Assembly: GCA_045651685.1 (NCBI GenBank)
Contig: JAZRSV010000020.1
Location: 1 to 64,000 of the forward strand
DNA length: 64,000 bases
Source: CAKVLS01 sp045651685
GTDB taxonomy: Bacteria; Bacillota; Clostridia; Christensenellales; UBA1242
Direction: 5' to 3'
Shown here: piece by piece, positions 9,280 to 17,294 of the stretch
Layout: every line of letters begins with the position of its first letter
How positions within the stretch are numbered: position 1 is the first letter of the stretch
Made by a program: the position numbers and the translations under genes
Notes under the pieces: model-generated
Databases searched by the model: none
What the model was told of the DNA's origin: nothing
Seen by the model: only the letters and a program-made list of their open reading frames with translations

Positions 9280-9282
9280 AGA

Positions 9283-11061
9283 TTAGCCCTCCACAAAATC
9301 ATCATAAATACTTTTAAGTTTTTGTTCAAGCTTTTTTATTTTCATTTTTTCTAACTTTATCATGTCTAAGGTTCCTAGATATTTTATTGATAATTCTTCT
9401 TGTTTTTCCAAATCTACACAAGCAATAGTTAATCCCATTAGAGCTTTTGGATTTATTGATATAATAATCGTTCCTGTTTGAATAGACGCCAATAATTTTG
9501 TTCCTATATCAGAATCTAAAAACATTTTTAAATATACAGGTTTAAGCTTTGATGTATCACAACGGACAACTATTATACTACCTGAAGGGATAACCTTTTC
9601 GCCTTCTTTTATATCAACAATAGCTGTTTTTACCTTTGTGCTCTTACAAGAGATAAGAACATCATTATTTTTAAGAAGATATCTGTCATAATTTTTTTGA
9701 CTTTCAAATTTTTCTAATTTATCTACATCAAAAGAACTATCAACTATATCTCCTGAAGCAACAATTTTATAAACACCGTCAGAATCTTCATTTGTTGTGT
9801 ATTTATGAAGGACATCTGCTTGAATTTGAACACCTCTAAAAACATCTTCAACCAAACTTTCAAGTTTTACAGGATTTTCAATTTTAATGTCTTCCAATCC
9901 TTTATATTTATTTACGGTCAAAACATACTCGTTTTTTACAATTTCTTCAATAGAAACTTCTGTTGTTTCATTTGAATTATATAATTTTAAAATATCATCA
10001 ACTCTAAGAGTGACAATCCTTCCATTTTTATCGCATAATTCAGAAGCATCAATAAATTTACACATTTTTGAGTTTTTGTTTTTTCTTAACACGATTAATG
10101 AAGTAGAAATTGAAGTATAAGGAAATAAATTTACAGGCAATTTGATTACAGCTTCAATGTAATTATTGTCAACCAAAAATTTTCTTTGTTCCATATCCAA
10201 AAGGTTTATTAACGCACCCTCTGGAACAACAACGACTCCTCTACCTTCTTCATTTAACCCGGATATAATTCTATTAATAAACAACCATTCGGCAGTTTGA
10301 GATGGTCTATATTTTAAACCATATAGATGCTCTGTTTCTCTGTTTTCTTCAAAAATTCTTCCAACCCTTAATCCAAATGGAGGATGAGAGAAAATAAAAT
10401 CTGCCTTTCTAATATTATCTTGTTTTAAAACATCACCTTCATAAACAATATTATTAACTCCCAAAAGAGTTAGTCTAATATTAGACAATAATTTTGAATT
10501 ATAATTTATTTCATAACCATAATAAACATTGTTTGGGCTTTCTTTTGCACAATTAACAAGAAAATCTCCATTGCCACAACCAAGGTCCATAATGCTGCCG
10601 CTATCTTTGATATTAAACAACCCTTTAACCAGATCACAAAGAGTAGCTGGGGTTCCACAATTTTCTCTATAACCAAAATTATCTACACCGTAAATTATAA
10701 ACTCTTTCAAACCTTCTAAAGAAAGTTCTTCCATCATATAAAGAGCTTGTTCAAATCCAGAATTTTTTTCGTTATATGTAGAAAAGCTTACAATACAATC
10801 TAAAACTACATCTTTAAATTGATTGCCTAGCGACTTGCTAATTTCATCCAAGTTTTTATAAACATCTTCGCGCAAAGATTCAAAATATGCAGAAACATTA
10901 TCAGAAAAATCTTTAATTGACTTAACATTTTTATTTACAGTCAATAAAGCATATCTCAAAACCATGCTCTTTATTAAAGAATAACCTTGCTGATTATAAC
11001 TAAATTGCCTTTGCATACAAGCCATTTTCCATTTAAAATTTTCTAAATTTTTGTTTTCCAC
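9283..11061 (-). CDS. N6-methyltransferase/specificity fusion with altered catalytic motif
   Basis: A 592-residue protein shaped like HsdM fused to one HsdS target-recognition domain. Motif I is intact (IMDLGCGNGDF, about 157-167). At the motif IV position it reads IFSHPPFG: H226-P-P-F229 instead of (N/D/S)PP(F/Y), confirmed by the codons TCT CAT CCT CCA TTT. The C-terminal third (about 385-575) looks like a TRD with a spacer helix. The start is GTG, 9 nt after AGGAAG. Loss of the Asn side chain should weaken or abolish methyl transfer, so this may be a DNA-binding or sensing protein, not a protective methylase. Transcribed from its own strong promoter and followed by a mini-ORF and an HEPN gene. 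Confidence 0.8.
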   Translation of the reverse strand: MENKNLENFKWKMACMQRQFSYNQQGYSLIKSMVLRYALLTVNKNVKSIKDFSDNVSAYFESLREDVYKNLDEISKSLGNQFKDVVLDCIVSFSTYNEKNSGFEQALYMMEELSLEGLKEFIIYGVDNFGYRENCGTPATLCDLVKGLFNIKDSGSIMDLGCGNGDFLVNCAKESPNNVYYGYEINYNSKLLSNIRLTLLGVNNIVYEGDVLKQDNIRKADFIFSHPPFGLRVGRIFEENRETEHLYGLKYRPSQTAEWLFINRIISGLNEEGRGVVVVPEGALINLLDMEQRKFLVDNNYIEAVIKLPVNLFPYTSISTSLIVLRKNKNSKMCKFIDASELCDKNGRIVTLRVDDILKLYNSNETTEVSIEEIVKNEYVLTVNKYKGLEDIKIENPVKLESLVEDVFRGVQIQADVLHKYTTNEDSDGVYKIVASGDIVDSSFDVDKLEKFESQKNYDRYLLKNNDVLISCKSTKVKTAIVDIKEGEKVIPSGSIIVVRCDTSKLKPVYLKMFLDSDIGTKLLASIQTGTIIISINPKALMGLTIACVDLEKQEELSIKYLGTLDMIKLEKMKIKKLEQKLKSIYDDFVEG

Positions 11062-11087
11062 TTTTCAAAACTTCCTTTAAAATATAT

Positions 11088-11105
11088 TTGGTTTTTAAAA
11101 ACCAA
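11088..11105. promoter_or_regulatory. Palindromic operator candidate, proximal copy
   Basis: Perfect 18-bp palindrome TTGGTTTTTAAAAACCAA just downstream of the -10 of the methyltransferase promoter, covering the expected start of transcription. Its 14-bp core recurs 72 bp away. Confidence 0.6.
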
Positions 11106-11109
11106 TTAC

Positions 11110-11138
11110 ATAATAACTTAAAAAACGCCAATTGTCAA
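11110..11138 (-). promoter_or_regulatory. Consensus promoter of the methyltransferase-HEPN operon
   Basis: On the minus strand: TTGACA (11133-11138), 17-bp spacer, TATTAT (11110-11115). It lies between two identical palindromes. Confidence 0.8.
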
Positions 11139-11161
11139 CAGTTTTTGTAAAAAAATTTTTA

Positions 11162-11175
11162 GGTTTTTAAAAACC
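11162..11175. promoter_or_regulatory. Palindromic operator candidate, distal copy
   Basis: GGTTTTTAAAAACC, identical to the core of the proximal palindrome, 23 bp upstream of the -35. Centre-to-centre distance is 72 bp, close to seven helical turns. Confidence 0.55.
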
Positions 11176-11184
11176 AAAAATAAA

Positions 11185-11206
11185 AGTCGGTAAAATTTTA
11201 CCGACT
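11185..11206 (-). terminator. Terminator of the GIY-YIG gene
   Basis: Perfect palindrome with AGTCGG arms around TAAAATTTTA, overlapping the stop codon and followed by T-rich sequence on the minus strand. Confidence 0.8.
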
Positions 11207-12020
11207 AATCTCTATAGTATTTGTAATCTTTGTTAACTAATCTATAATCTGATATTCCACAATTTGATTTATTGCCATTATTTGGAATAAATGCGGCAAA
11301 ACTTTTAATTGTGTGATATTCAACTTCCTTTAGATCTTCATGGTATTTTGGATGCACTATGGCATACATAAATTTATTCCAATTAGGAATTTCTTTTCTG
11401 CCTGGTTTTACCCTATCCCCTAATCTCGTCGCGCTACCAATATAAATCTCTTTGTTTTGTTCATCTAACAAATAATATACTACATGATTTTGTTCTGCAT
11501 GTTCTTTTATTTTTGTTATATCTAACCACTTAGTATACTTGGTAACCATTTGATTATTATTTTCTTTACTCAACCAACCAAAAACGTTGGAATCTACAAA
11601 ATGCTTAAAAAGATTATCATATGGGGTTTCAACTTTTATAAAAGTAATTAATTCTACAGTTTTATTGTCAATAGGCTTAAATATCAGAACCTCTTGATTG
11701 CCACCAATTAGCTCTGTATGAAACTTGCCTTCTTTTTTAAGTATTTTTTGGCTTTCTATTGCGAAATATGATTGTATAAACTCTTTCTTTAATGCGTGGA
11801 TAAGTTCTTTATCAGGAAATATTTGCAATACTGTTCTTCCTGTTGTTTGTGCAACAAAAGAATATCTACCAGAATAAACTTTGCCTTTAAACTTTAGGAC
11901 AATACTTCTACTAGTTCCCCATTGCTCTTCTTCAGCCTTTATAAAATACCCTTCATATTCCTTTGGTATTGTAATTCTTCCATCAAAAGTTGACTTGTCT
12001 ATCTTTTTGTAATATTCCAT
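11205..12020 (-). CDS. GIY-YIG nuclease domain protein
   Basis: A 271-residue protein with a GIY-YIG domain in its C-terminal 100 residues: VVYYL (180-184), IYIG (192-195), arginines at 199 and 203, a glutamate at 234 in VEYHTIKSF and asparagines near 247-252, matching the family's catalytic set. The N-terminal 170 residues are of unknown fold and may be a DNA-binding part. GGAG precedes the ATG. The gene starts 44 nt after the PIN-like gene, so the two probably form a unit. The setting suggests a restriction or homing-type endonuclease; the real target is unknown. Confidence 0.75.
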   Translation of the reverse strand: MEYYKKIDKSTFDGRITIPKEYEGYFIKAEEEQWGTSRSIVLKFKGKVYSGRYSFVAQTTGRTVLQIFPDKELIHALKKEFIQSYFAIESQKILKKEGKFHTELIGGNQEVLIFKPIDNKTVELITFIKVETPYDNLFKHFVDSNVFGWLSKENNNQMVTKYTKWLDITKIKEHAEQNHVVYYLLDEQNKEIYIGSATRLGDRVKPGRKEIPNWNKFMYAIVHPKYHEDLKEVEYHTIKSFAAFIPNNGNKSNCGISDYRLVNKDYKYYRD

Positions 12021-12064
12021 TTTTATCTCCTAACATTTTTATAAATTTAACACAATATGATTAG

Positions 12065-13261
12065 TTAATATGTCAGCATTTTTTCATATTCAAAGATAAA
12101 TGTTTTTAATTTTTCAATGAGCTCTTCTTCTGTTGTCCCTACAAGTTTTTTCTGTCTTTCTTGAGTGTATAATACACTAAAATATTTTTGCTTTAAAATA
12201 GGATCAATCAAATCCGTAACATATCTAATCCATTTAAAAGGCGTCCCTTTAATAAATGCTGCACCCCTAATTTTATATATCCCCAAAATATCTTTTAAAC
12301 GCCTATCATATGTAACAAAAAACGGGATACTAAAATCAATGATTTTATCAGACTGAAACGATATATTTCCAATAACATTTTGAATGTGAAAAATATCCCA
12401 CGCCATATTTTTTAAACTTTGTATAATATCATTTCTGCCTTTTTGAATTTTGCCAAAAAAACTAATTTTTGTACCATAAAGAAAAAATAATTTTGCCAAA
12501 TTAGCCTCTCTATCTGACAGTATAAATATATTGTTATGAAAAAAATCCAAGAACTGTTCTTCTTTTTTTAACAATGACCATTTTGAATGATTTAGTTGCA
12601 TATCTACCATCACCAACAACATTAAATAAATGAATAAATATCTTCTTCTATACCAATTGCCCATTGATCCAAAAAATACATTTTTTTCAACATTTATTAT
12701 TTGTTGAGCGTAATCTTTTGCTTCATTCTCATTTTCAAAAAAATAAGTTTCCAAAGCCACCATATTATCTAAATATAATTGGTCGTTAAGCATTTTTTCA
12801 TTAAATAAAACATTTTCCATAGAATAAGCTAAACAATCAACACTCCATTTCCTATTCTTTATTAGTTCTAATATTTCATCAATATTTGCAGGCACCATCT
12901 TAATATCTTTTTTATACTTTCTATATAAATAGCTCTGAATTTGAGTATCTAATGATACTGTTGTTTCAATCTTTAACACATGATTAAAATCAACTGCCCC
13001 CGCCATGATAAAATCATAATTTAAACAAATCAATTTATTTGAAGAAAAAAAATAATTAACTTCTATATCTTTAAGATTCAATTCAGAAAATTTTCCAACA
13101 TAATCAATACCATCCTCTCCATTGCTTGGCAAAATAAAATGCACATCTCTTAATAAATCAATATTTGCAACAACAGTGTCAATAGCCTTATCCCTATTTG
13201 AATCCAAAATCTCTGATACTTTTATACCAATTTGAAGAAGTTTGTTTTCTTTTTGATCCAT
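12065..13261 (-). CDS. PIN-like nuclease candidate
   Basis: A 398-residue protein I cannot assign firmly. It has spaced acidic positions in the style of PIN-like nucleases: SLDTQ near residue 105, MAWDIFH near residue 297 and VTYDRRL near residue 326, with strongly hydrophobic strands before each. The long middle part is helical. The frame extends to a GTG at 13276, but the ATG at 13261 is chosen because GAGGTG lies 7 nt upstream. First gene of the pair with the GIY-YIG nuclease at the outer edge of the island. Role as an RNA- or DNA-cleaving effector is inference. Confidence 0.5.
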   Translation of the reverse strand: MDQKENKLLQIGIKVSEILDSNRDKAIDTVVANIDLLRDVHFILPSNGEDGIDYVGKFSELNLKDIEVNYFFSSNKLICLNYDFIMAGAVDFNHVLKIETTVSLDTQIQSYLYRKYKKDIKMVPANIDEILELIKNRKWSVDCLAYSMENVLFNEKMLNDQLYLDNMVALETYFFENENEAKDYAQQIINVEKNVFFGSMGNWYRRRYLFIYLMLLVMVDMQLNHSKWSLLKKEEQFLDFFHNNIFILSDREANLAKLFFLYGTKISFFGKIQKGRNDIIQSLKNMAWDIFHIQNVIGNISFQSDKIIDFSIPFFVTYDRRLKDILGIYKIRGAAFIKGTPFKWIRYVTDLIDPILKQKYFSVLYTQERQKKLVGTTEEELIEKLKTFIFEYEKMLTY

Positions 13262-13390
13262 ACAACCACCTCGCACAATTTTATTATATCACACAACTAT
13301 AAATTCTTAAAATAATAAAACAAATTGCTTATGTATCTAATAAAAAATATTTACCCATTATTTTGCAAACAAGTTCAACAAAATTCTAAA

Positions 13391-13473
13391 CGCCCTACCG
13401 TTTGGGACTCAGCTGAACAAAAGTGCCTATTTATGCGGGTTATAGGGGTTCGGATTCCAATCCCAAACGCTCC
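13391..13473 (+). other. Degenerate tRNA-like element at the island edge
   Basis: In otherwise AT-rich DNA there is a GC-richer stretch with tRNA-like parts. A 9-bp stem CGTTTGGGA (13399-13407) pairs with TCCCAAACG (13461-13469); inside are CTCAGCTG (D-arm-like) and GGGGTTCGGATTCC (T-arm-like); it ends CGCTCCGCTA. It does not fold as a normal tRNA. It may be a tRNA pseudogene or an attachment-site scar. Confidence 0.3.
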
Positions 13474-13595
13474 GCTAAGTGAGATTTTGATTTACAATAA
13501 TAGATACAATCTTTTTCTATGACAGGAATATTTTAGGCTTTGTTATAAATAATAAAATGTTATTTCAATTTAATACAAATTTTGAAATTGTGTGT

Positions 13596-13601
13596 TATAA
13601 T
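13596..13601 (+). promoter_or_regulatory. -10 element giving a leaderless transcript (deaminase)
   Basis: Extended -10 TGTTATAAT ending 6 nt before the ATG at 13608; no ribosome site between. Confidence 0.65.
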
Positions 13602-13607
13602 AAAAAT

Positions 13608-14537
13608 ATGAAAATATTAAATTTTATTGAAGCTTTAACAACCTCTAATCAAGAGAAAATGAAGGCGATTCCTAAAGCAGATTTACACAATCATGCGGTT
13701 TTTTCTTGTGATAGAGATTACTTAATTAAAAATTGCATAGATATTCCATCTAATGAAAGAGTTAATAATATTACTGACTTAATCAACTTTGCAAGAAAAT
13801 ATATAAAACCTTTACAAAATAATATAGAGGGTTTAACCCTATTATTAAATGGAACTTTTGAAAAATGTTTAGAAACTGGCGTAAGCATCGTAGATACTGA
13901 TATCGATTATAAAATTTGTATTCAAGTATTTGATAATGATGTTAATAAGTTTGTAGAATTTCTTAAAACTTTTAAATACGACCATTTGCAAATTCGTTGG
14001 GTCATTGATATTAGCAGAGATAGCTATAATGAAGAATATGAAAATATTATTATCGAATTAATAAAGACAAAGTTTTTTTATGGCATTGATTTAACATCAA
14101 CAGAAAATTATGTTCCAAATTCTAAATTCAAAAATATTTATGATTTTGCAAATAAAAATGGTTTGACAACCAAAGTTCATTGTGGAGAACAACTCGGAGC
14201 ATCATATATAAAGCAATGTATCATAGATTTTAATCCAAAACAAATTCAACATGGTATTCATATTGTAGAAGATGAAGATGTAATGCAGTTGGCTAAGGAA
14301 AGAAATATTATATTTAATGTGTGCCCTACCAGCAACTTAATTTTGAATTATGTAAAAGACATTAAAACACATCCAATCAAAAAAATGGTTGATTTTGGAT
14401 TAAAAATAACTATTGGTACAGACGACTATTTGCTATTTGAAAGCGATCTAAATGAAGAATATTTAAGTTTGTATAATAACAAAGTTTTAACTGCCGAGCA
14501 ATTAGATACTATTAGAGAATTCTCATTAACAATCTAA
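13608..14537 (+). CDS. Adenosine deaminase-family metal-dependent deaminase
   Basis: A 309-residue TIM-barrel deaminase of the ADA/AMP-deaminase family. All metal and catalytic motifs are present: HNH (H27, H29), HCGE (H191, E194), QHG (H215), CPTSN (239-243) and GTDD (D272, D273). It should hydrolyse an amino group from adenosine or a related purine; the TDDY in place of TDDP and the modest length leave the substrate open. The open frame extends 51 nt upstream, but the -10 hexamer lies inside that extension, so I start at 13608, where the ATG coincides with the predicted transcription start. Next gene is a leaderless radical SAM gene. Confidence 0.85.
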   Translation: MKILNFIEALTTSNQEKMKAIPKADLHNHAVFSCDRDYLIKNCIDIPSNERVNNITDLINFARKYIKPLQNNIEGLTLLLNGTFEKCLETGVSIVDTDIDYKICIQVFDNDVNKFVEFLKTFKYDHLQIRWVIDISRDSYNEEYENIIIELIKTKFFYGIDLTSTENYVPNSKFKNIYDFANKNGLTTKVHCGEQLGASYIKQCIIDFNPKQIQHGIHIVEDEDVMQLAKERNIIFNVCPTSNLILNYVKDIKTHPIKKMVDFGLKITIGTDDYLLFESDLNEEYLSLYNNKVLTAEQLDTIREFSLTI

Positions 14538-14578
14538 TCGTCATAAGGTTATTACCAGTTTTTAATTTTGTCAGACAA

Positions 14579-14604
14579 AACCTAAATCGAAATTGATTTA
14601 GGTT
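14579..14604 (+). terminator. Terminator after the deaminase gene
   Basis: Hairpin with 10-bp arms AACCTAAATC and GATTTAGGTT, followed by TATTTTTTATT. Confidence 0.85.
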
Positions 14605-14754
14605 TATTTTTTATTATTGGTTTTAATTACTTTTTTAACTTATTGTACAATTTATAATAAAATGTTTTTTGATAGTTAGTGTATTAATTAAGATTGCGAT
14701 GAACTTATAATAATTTTTGCAAAGTTTTTAGTTTTTTAATTTTGTGAAATTTGC

Positions 14755-14760
14755 TACAAT
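14755..14760 (+). promoter_or_regulatory. -10 element giving a leaderless transcript (radical SAM)
   Basis: Extended -10 TGCTACAAT ending 6 nt before the ATG at 14767; no ribosome site. Confidence 0.6.
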
Positions 14761-14766
14761 ATAAAT

Positions 14767-15630
14767 ATGAGAAAGTTTAAGCAAATTTATATAGAAATAA
14801 CAAACATATGCAATCTTAATTGTTCGTTTTGTCCTAAAAATAATCGTCCAAAAAAATTTATGACTGTAAGAGAATTTGACACAATTACTGATCAAATATC
14901 TCCCCTAACTGACACTATTTGTTTACATCTTATGGGAGAACCATTGTTGCATCCAAATATAAAAGAGATATTTGAAATTTGCAACAAAAAAAATCTTAAT
15001 GTTTATTTGACAACTAATGGAACACTTATTAAGCAAAATTTGAACCTATTAAAAACTGGTTGTACAAAAAAAATATCTGTTAGTTTGCATAGTTTTGAAG
15101 CAAACAAAAGTTTAGGCCTTTTGAACAATTATTTAGAAGATGTGATTTTTTCTTGTAAAGAAATTGCTGAAAATAGCAAAACCTGCATTGAGTTTAGATT
15201 GTGGAATGAGGCCAGCGATAACAATGCAAAAAATACACTAAACAAAGATATTATAGAAAAAATAAACAAAACATTTAATACAAATTTAGCTATCAAAAAC
15301 ACACAACAACACATTAGTCTAACCGACACTATTTATATAAGTTTTGCAGATGTTTTTGAGTGGCCAATTAACACCGAAAACAAAAAAAATAATGCTAGAA
15401 AATTTTGCTACGGCTTAAGATCTCATTTTGGCATTTTGTGTGATGGTACCGTTGTTGCGTGCTGCCTAGACAGTGAAGGCAAACTTGCACTTGGCAATAT
15501 TTTTGAAAGCAAAATAGCTGACATCTTAAATACACCACGAGCGCAAAATATTTATAAAGGTTTTACCGACAGGAACCCTACAGAAGACTTTTGCAAAAGC
15601 TGCACCTATGCCAATAAGTTTATTGGATAA
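14767..15630 (+). CDS. Radical SAM/SPASM domain protein
   Basis: A 287-residue enzyme. The radical SAM cluster motif CNLNCSFC gives C15, C19 and C22, followed by the GE motif (MGEPLLHP). The C-terminal SPASM-like part has CYGLRSHFGILCDGTVVACC, LGN and FCKSC, which bind auxiliary Fe-S clusters. Such proteins modify peptides, proteins or small molecules; no precursor peptide gene is visible nearby, so the substrate is unknown. The middle of the protein is shorter than in many family members. It is predicted to be leaderless. Confidence 0.85.
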   Translation: MRKFKQIYIEITNICNLNCSFCPKNNRPKKFMTVREFDTITDQISPLTDTICLHLMGEPLLHPNIKEIFEICNKKNLNVYLTTNGTLIKQNLNLLKTGCTKKISVSLHSFEANKSLGLLNNYLEDVIFSCKEIAENSKTCIEFRLWNEASDNNAKNTLNKDIIEKINKTFNTNLAIKNTQQHISLTDTIYISFADVFEWPINTENKKNNARKFCYGLRSHFGILCDGTVVACCLDSEGKLALGNIFESKIADILNTPRAQNIYKGFTDRNPTEDFCKSCTYANKFIG

Positions 15631-15728
15631 ACAGCATTTGATAGTTTAATATTGCAATACCAACATTTATTTTTGTTAATTTCTTGACTTTAGCCAACTA
15701 AAACTTTAGAATAACTACGAGGATAATT

Positions 15729-16316
15729 ATGGATAAGCAAATAAAAAGAAAAAATGTATCTTTGAATCTATACAGCGATGATGTTTATTGCTACTATGGT
15801 ACAGATTCGGGAGCTATACTAAACACAGATATTTCTTCTACTATAGAAGAGCGTGCAAACAACCACAAGATAAAAGAAAAACTTTCTATTAATTTTCAAA
15901 CATACAAAGAGTCTCCTATTAACCAAGAAGAGTTTGTTAATGCGTATCACAATACATTTTCAAGCAAAATTAAAACAAAAAAACACGAGTTTAAGCGCTG
16001 CTTAATAACAGGCATCATTCTTTTGCTTGTTGGTTTGGCGATGCTATGCTTTGATGTATTTATTGAAAATAAAGTTTCTTATTTTTGGTTTGAGTTTTTT
16101 AATGTATTTTCTTGGGTATTTTGTTGGGGCGCTATAGAAGTATTAACTATACAATTAATACAAATACAAATGGAGATAAACAAAATCAAAAAGATAACAG
16201 AAGCTGATATAACTTTTACTTCTACAAGTCTTCATCCAGCAGTAAAAGCTCGCAAAACTACTGCTAGCAAAACTACAAAGAAAGAAAAAACAGCTACCGA
16301 AAAAACTGAAAAGTAA
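15729..16316 (+). CDS. Two-TM membrane protein, paralogue of the 50.6-kb gene
   Basis: A 195-residue protein with a soluble N-terminus, two membrane segments (about 93-113 and 119-143, the second ending in WVFCWGAIEVL) and a Lys/Thr/Ala-rich tail. GAGG precedes the ATG by 6 nt. It resembles the protein at 50598-51245: both have a polar domain, GxILxxxGxA in the first membrane segment, WVFxWxxxE in the second, and a Gln-rich helix after it. No known domain recognised. Confidence 0.7.
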   Translation: MDKQIKRKNVSLNLYSDDVYCYYGTDSGAILNTDISSTIEERANNHKIKEKLSINFQTYKESPINQEEFVNAYHNTFSSKIKTKKHEFKRCLITGIILLLVGLAMLCFDVFIENKVSYFWFEFFNVFSWVFCWGAIEVLTIQLIQIQMEINKIKKITEADITFTSTSLHPAVKARKTTASKTTKKEKTATEKTEK

Positions 16317-16322
16317 AAAACA

Positions 16323-16346
16323 AAACTGGGTACAATTGCCCAGTTT
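16323..16346 (+). terminator. Terminator after the two-TM gene
   Basis: Arms AAACTGGG and CCCAGTTT followed by a T run. Confidence 0.85.
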
Positions 16347-16383
16347 TTTATATTATTTATTTTAATAAACATAGTATATAATA

Positions 16384-16408
16384 AAACTCCTGATATTGTC
16401 AGGAGTTT
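16384..16408 (-). terminator. Terminator of the VanY-like gene
   Basis: Arms AAACTCCTGA and TCAGGAGTTT around a 5-nt loop, right after the stop codon on the minus strand. Confidence 0.85.
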
Positions 16409-16412
16409 TTGT

Positions 16413-17126
16413 TTATTGTATAACTGTTTGTTCTTGTTTGTTAGATTGCAAATTGTCTACTAATTGATTATTAGCTATACTTGTGTCTTGGTCTTGGGAG
16501 TCTTGTTTTTCTAACATTTCGACATATTCTTCTAAACATAAACCACTTTGATTGATTGCTTTTGCATTTTCTTGGCCTACATATCTGATGTGCCATCTTT
16601 CTGGTCTAACGCCTGTTTTGTCTTGCTTTTCGGCAGTGTAGCGTACTATAAAACCAAATTGCTCTAATTCTTGGTGCAATAAGGCATACATTTGCTTTTT
16701 TTGCTCGGCATCTGGTTGTTTTAGATAAGCTAATCTTTCTGGCAATGGCAATTTGTCAATAAGTGCTTGTACCATGGCAGAATGTGCAAACTCTGGATGC
16801 ACATCAAGCGCCAAACCTGTATGATGTTCGCTTGTGCCAGGCTTTGCTACTGTTTTTTGAGTTTCTTCTTCGGAGTGAGTTTTTCTAAACTCGTCCATTA
16901 CTTGTTGTTGAGTCTCTACACTACGACCAGCAGAAACCAAAAACAAAGCTATATTATATTTTTCTAACATGTGTTGTTTTAGTTGCATGTATGCTTGGTG
17001 AGTTTCGCGCTCTATATATGTCTTTCCATCGGTATCTCTTATTGTGTCAAAATCAAATTGTTTTAACATCTCCGGATCAAAGACATTATCTTTGTTGACA
17101 AGCCATAGGTATTTGTCTTTTGTCAT
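16413..17126 (-). CDS. VanY-family D-Ala-D-Ala/LD-carboxypeptidase-like protein
   Basis: A 237-residue protein with the M15B metallopeptidase motifs: SAGRS (65-69), SEHHTGLALD (H101 and D108 as zinc ligands) and RPERWHIRYVG (third zinc ligand and catalytic region). The family trims D-amino acids from peptidoglycan stems or free peptides. It lacks a signal peptide or membrane segment: the protein begins MTKDKYLWLVNKDN. It may therefore act in the cytoplasm on recycled muropeptides, or leave by another route. The last 35 residues are Gln/Asn-rich and probably disordered. AGGAG precedes the ATG. Confidence 0.85.
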   Translation of the reverse strand: MTKDKYLWLVNKDNVFDPEMLKQFDFDTIRDTDGKTYIERETHQAYMQLKQHMLEKYNIALFLVSAGRSVETQQQVMDEFRKTHSEEETQKTVAKPGTSEHHTGLALDVHPEFAHSAMVQALIDKLPLPERLAYLKQPDAEQKKQMYALLHQELEQFGFIVRYTAEKQDKTGVRPERWHIRYVGQENAKAINQSGLCLEEYVEMLEKQDSQDQDTSIANNQLVDNLQSNKQEQTVIQ

Positions 17127-17190
17127 ATGTATATCTCCTATTATTTATTTTATCATACTTTGAGCAAAAATAAAAGTTCTAATTTTTTAA

Positions 17191-17204
17191 TGCCCTATAG
17201 GGCA
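17191..17204. promoter_or_regulatory. 14-bp palindrome between divergent genes
   Basis: TGCCCTATAGGGCA, a perfect palindrome flanked by A/T runs, between the vanY-like and tdk genes. Could be an operator or a small two-way terminator. Confidence 0.35.
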
Positions 17205-17294
17205 ATTTTTATTCTAGACAAAATGCAAAACATGGCCTTTTATATTTGTCTTTTTTTATAATATTATTTACAATAAACATAGGAGAAAAAAGAC

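Noticed and set aside
13325..13522. 65-codon plus-strand ORF over the tRNA-like element
   Set aside because: No ribosome site, and the translation through the tRNA-like part looks like the spurious peptides often called over tRNA ends.
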